From: Comamonas sp. lk
GTDB taxonomy: Bacteria; Pseudomonadota; Gammaproteobacteria; Burkholderiales; Burkholderiaceae_C
Assembly: GCA_945875225.1 (NCBI GenBank)
Contig: CAMCJY010000093.1
Coordinates: 1 to 7,306, forward strand
Reading direction: 5' to 3'
Length of the DNA stretch: 7,306 nt
The notes beneath the pieces are model-generated. The model did not search any database. It saw nothing but the letters and a program-made list of their open reading frames with translations, and was not told the DNA's origin. Shown piece by piece: positions 5,059 through 7,306 of this stretch (position 1 is the stretch's first letter; the number at the start of each line of letters is the position of its first letter). A program made the position numbers and the translations under genes.

Positions 5059-6462
5059 ATGACCGTTGAAACCATCGCCAGCCCCAGCGCAGCGCGCGCG
5101 CCCACCGTGGGCTTTGTCAGCCTGGGCTGTCCCAAGGCCCTAACTGACTCCGAACTCATACTCACGCAGCTAAGCGCCGAGGGCTACCAGACCTCCAAAA
5201 CCTTTGCCGGTGCCGACCTGGTCATCGTCAATACCTGTGGCTTTATTGACGACGCGGTAAAGGAAAGCCTAGACACGATTGGCGAGGCTCTGGCCGACAA
5301 CGGACGCGTTATCGTCACCGGCTGCCTTGGCGCGCGGGCCGACGGCGATGGTAATAACTTGGTGCGCCAAATGCACCCCAAAGTGCTAGCCGTCACCGGG
5401 CCGCATGCCACCCAGGAAGTCATGGATGCGGTGCACCTGAACCTGCCCAAGCCGCATGACCCTTTTGTCGATCTGGTGCCGCAAGGCTTTGGCATCGCCG
5501 GCATCAAACTCACGCCACGTCACTATGCGTATTTGAAAATCAGCGAAGGCTGCAATCACCGCTGCACCTTTTGCATCATCCCATCCATGCGCGGCGATTT
5601 GGTATCGCGCCCGATGGGCGACGTGCTCAACGAAGCGCGCGCGCTGTTTGAGGGCGGGGTGAAGGAACTGCTGGTCATCAGCCAGGACACCTCGGCCTAC
5701 GGCGTGGACACGCAATACCGCACCGGGTTTTGGGACGGCAAACCGATCAAAACCCGCACGTTTGAACTGGTAGAAGCGCTGGGCGAGATCGCCGCGCCCT
5801 ATGGCGCCTGGGTGCGCTTGCACTATGTTTACCCCTACCCCACGGTGGACAAACTGCTGCCGCTAATGGCGCAAGGCAAAGTGCTGCCCTATCTGGACGT
5901 GCCGCTGCAACACAGCCACCCCGAGGTGCTCAAGCGCATGAAGCGCCCAGCCAGTGGCGAGCGCAATCTGGAGCGCATTGCCGCTTGGCGTGAAGCCTGC
6001 CCCGAACTGGTGGTGCGTAGCACCTTTATCGCCGGTTTTCCGGGCGAGACTGAAGCCGAGTTTGAACACCTGCTGGAGTTTGTACGCGAAGCGCAAATCG
6101 ACCGCGCCGGTTGCTTTGCCTATAGCGCCGTGAGCGGCGCTACCGCCAACGAATTGCCGGGCATGCTGCCGCTGGAACTGCGCGAGGAGCGCCGCTCCCG
6201 TTTTATGGCGGTGGCTGAAGCCGTATCAGCCGAACGCCTGCACCGGCGTATAGGCGCAACCATGCAAGTGCTGGTGGATTCGGCCCCCGGTCTGGGCAAA
6301 AAGGGAGGCATAGGCCGCAGCTATGCCGACGCCCCGGAAATCGACGGCGTGGTGCGCCTGCTACCTCCAGAAAAAATCAGCAAAAACCTCAAGGTGGGCG
6401 AATTCACCCGCGCCCGCATCGTGGGCACGCAGGGACATGATTTGGTGGCTTTGCCGATTTAA
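5059..6462 (+). CDS. rimO: Ribosomal protein S12 methylthiotransferase RimO
   Basis: A 467-residue radical-SAM enzyme (E. coli RimO has 441) that adds a methylthio group to a conserved aspartate of ribosomal protein S12. The N-terminal methylthiotransferase domain carries the three cysteines that hold the auxiliary 4Fe-4S cluster: Cys24 in VSLGCPKALTDSE, Cys60 in NTCGFIDDAVKES and Cys89 in TGCLGAR. The radical-SAM cluster motif is CNHRCTFC (Cys165, 169, 172), followed by IIPSMRGDLVSR. RimO-type rather than MiaB-type wording is seen around the first cysteine and in EGCNHRCTFCIIPSMRG. Later marks are YPYP, LDVPLQHSHPEVLKRMKRP and FIAGFPGETE, and a TRAM-like RNA/protein-binding domain closes the protein (about 395-467). 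ATG at 5059 is chosen by comparison with the usual leader length. ATG at 5044 is possible, and neither has a good ribosome binding site. It lies on the same strand as phaR but a hairpin separates them. Confidence 0.95.
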   Translation: MTVETIASPSAARAPTVGFVSLGCPKALTDSELILTQLSAEGYQTSKTFAGADLVIVNTCGFIDDAVKESLDTIGEALADNGRVIVTGCLGARADGDGNNLVRQMHPKVLAVTGPHATQEVMDAVHLNLPKPHDPFVDLVPQGFGIAGIKLTPRHYAYLKISEGCNHRCTFCIIPSMRGDLVSRPMGDVLNEARALFEGGVKELLVISQDTSAYGVDTQYRTGFWDGKPIKTRTFELVEALGEIAAPYGAWVRLHYVYPYPTVDKLLPLMAQGKVLPYLDVPLQHSHPEVLKRMKRPASGERNLERIAAWREACPELVVRSTFIAGFPGETEAEFEHLLEFVREAQIDRAGCFAYSAVSGATANELPGMLPLELREERRSRFMAVAEAVSAERLHRRIGATMQVLVDSAPGLGKKGGIGRSYADAPEIDGVVRLLPPEKISKNLKVGEFTRARIVGTQGHDLVALPI

Positions 6463-6482
6463 GCGCTTCCAAAGGCGGAACC

Positions 6483-7306
6483 TTAACCAAAATCGGCCGC
6501 CTGCGCCATGGCTCCCATGCGCTTGGAAATAGCTTGGAATTGCTGCACCGTCTGCGAAATAATGTCCTGCACGCTGCTGACCTGATGGATGAGGCCAGCA
6601 GACTGACCGGCTAGCGCCGGGGCGGCGTTCATGTCGCCGCCGAAATACACTTTTTGAATACCCATAAAGCTTTCCGGCCCCATCAGGCCCGCTTCGTGAA
6701 TCGTCTGGGTGAAATCCGTCTTGAGCGCGCGGATACAGGGGCTGGACTTGGTGTTGAGCATCCAGGTGCCGGTGGTGCCCGCACCCAAGATCGCCTCTTT
6801 GTAATGGGCATGCACCGGGCTCTCCAGGCTGGCCACAAAGCGGGTGCCCATCTGTATGCCTTCGGCCCCCAGGGCAAAGGCCGCAGCCATGCCCCGTCCA
6901 TCGACGATGCCGCCTGCGGCAATTAAGGGAACATCCACTTTTTCACGTATCGCCTGCAAGAGCACCAAGGTGCTGACCTCCTCCGGGTCTTTAAAGCCGC
7001 CGCCCTCGCCGCCTTCAACCACCAGGCCATCGACGCCAGCTTCCACGCATTTGAGCGCCATCTCCACCGTGGGTACGGCGTGATAAACCACGATACCTGC
7101 CGCCTTGAGCGGCGCAATGAACTTGGCCGGGCTGCCCGCCGAGGTGGTAACAAAACGGATACCAACCTCGCACACAAAGCGCAGCATGGCCTCGTCTTTC
7201 AGAAAACGTATGGGTAGGTTCACCCCAAACGGCAGGCCGCTATCGACCATGGCGCGGATCTCGCGCTGGCAGTTTTGGGTTTCGCCGGATGAGGTTTCGA
7301 TGATCC
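6483..7306 (-). CDS. Nitronate monooxygenase family protein (FMN-binding), 5' end cut by window edge
   Basis: The C-terminal 273 codons of a gene that enters from the right edge. The frame is open to the end of the window and the residues before Met at 7250 (SSGETQNCQREIRAM) fit the family, so that Met is internal. About 50-60 N-terminal residues are probably missing. The protein is a TIM-barrel FMN enzyme of the nitronate monooxygenase / 2-nitropropane dioxygenase family. Seen are PFGVNLPI, VTTSAGSP, VYHAVPTVEMALKCVEAGVDG, then EGGEGGGF, and the phosphate-binding part VPLIAAGGIVDGRGMAAAFALGAEGIQMGTRF. The usual EAGGH motif, whose histidine acts in nitronate monooxygenases and FabK-type reductases, reads EGGGF here, with Phe in place of His (codon 6995-6993). 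The true reaction may therefore differ, and some homologues act as acyl-chain or other reductases. Its stop (6485-6483) faces the rimO stop across 20 bases with no clear terminator. Confidence 0.85.
   Translation of the reverse strand, partial: IIETSSGETQNCQREIRAMVDSGLPFGVNLPIRFLKDEAMLRFVCEVGIRFVTTSAGSPAKFIAPLKAAGIVVYHAVPTVEMALKCVEAGVDGLVVEGGEGGGFKDPEEVSTLVLLQAIREKVDVPLIAAGGIVDGRGMAAAFALGAEGIQMGTRFVASLESPVHAHYKEAILGAGTTGTWMLNTKSSPCIRALKTDFTQTIHEAGLMGPESFMGIQKVYFGGDMNAAPALAGQSAGLIHQVSSVQDIISQTVQQFQAISKRMGAMAQAADFG

Noticed and set aside
6466..6481. TTCC/GGAA hairpin between the convergent rimO and nitronate monooxygenase genes
   Set aside because: A four-base stem without a T-run is too weak to call a terminator.
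1..7306. Mobile element, defence system or CRISPR array
   Set aside because: No transposase, integrase, direct-repeat array, nuclease or toxin-like product was found. The genes look like native chromosomal genes with uniform composition as far as can be judged by eye.

Overview
The window looks like ordinary chromosomal DNA of a betaproteobacterium, most likely order Burkholderiales and perhaps family Comamonadaceae. This is inferred from the moderately high GC content, a PhaR-type polyhydroxyalkanoate regulator directly upstream of rimO, an EI24-type membrane protein of the kind seen in that family, and the general character of the proteins. No insertion sequence, phage gene, CRISPR array, tRNA or rRNA was seen.

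Left part (1-3763) is all on the minus strand. Read in the direction of transcription, it holds an RsuA-type 16S rRNA pseudouridine synthase, a secreted seven-bladed beta-propeller protein of the YVTN/YncE type, a CE4 polysaccharide deacetylase with an N-terminal signal or anchor, a membrane di-iron fatty acid hydroxylase/sterol desaturase, and the first 33 codons of an EI24-domain membrane protein cut by the window edge. The propeller and deacetylase genes overlap. The deacetylase and desaturase genes are 9 bases apart. The EI24 gene follows after 39 bases with a near-perfect Shine-Dalgarno sequence. The block reads as one transcription unit. The propeller-deacetylase-desaturase trio has no assigned pathway and is the least explained part of the window; an envelope role is inferred from predicted location only.

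Middle part (3790-4454) holds a 48-codon lysine-rich gene on the minus strand with a good ribosome binding site and its own terminator. It diverges from arfB on the plus strand, which encodes the stop-codon-independent peptidyl-tRNA hydrolase that rescues stalled ribosomes.

Right part (4455-7306) carries phaR, the PHA-granule-associated repressor, and rimO, the methylthiotransferase of ribosomal protein S12, both on the plus strand. A GC-rich hairpin separates them. A 5'-truncated nitronate monooxygenase-family gene runs convergently on the minus strand to the right edge. Three ribosome-acting enzymes (RsuA, ArfB, RimO) lie within about 3.5 kb, but their strands and the intervening signals suggest separate transcription units.

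No clear new defence or mobile system was found. The main points for a second look are the overlapping envelope-type trio, a deacetylase with a changed metal-binding residue, the conserved-looking small basic gene, and a nitronate monooxygenase homologue without the usual histidine.
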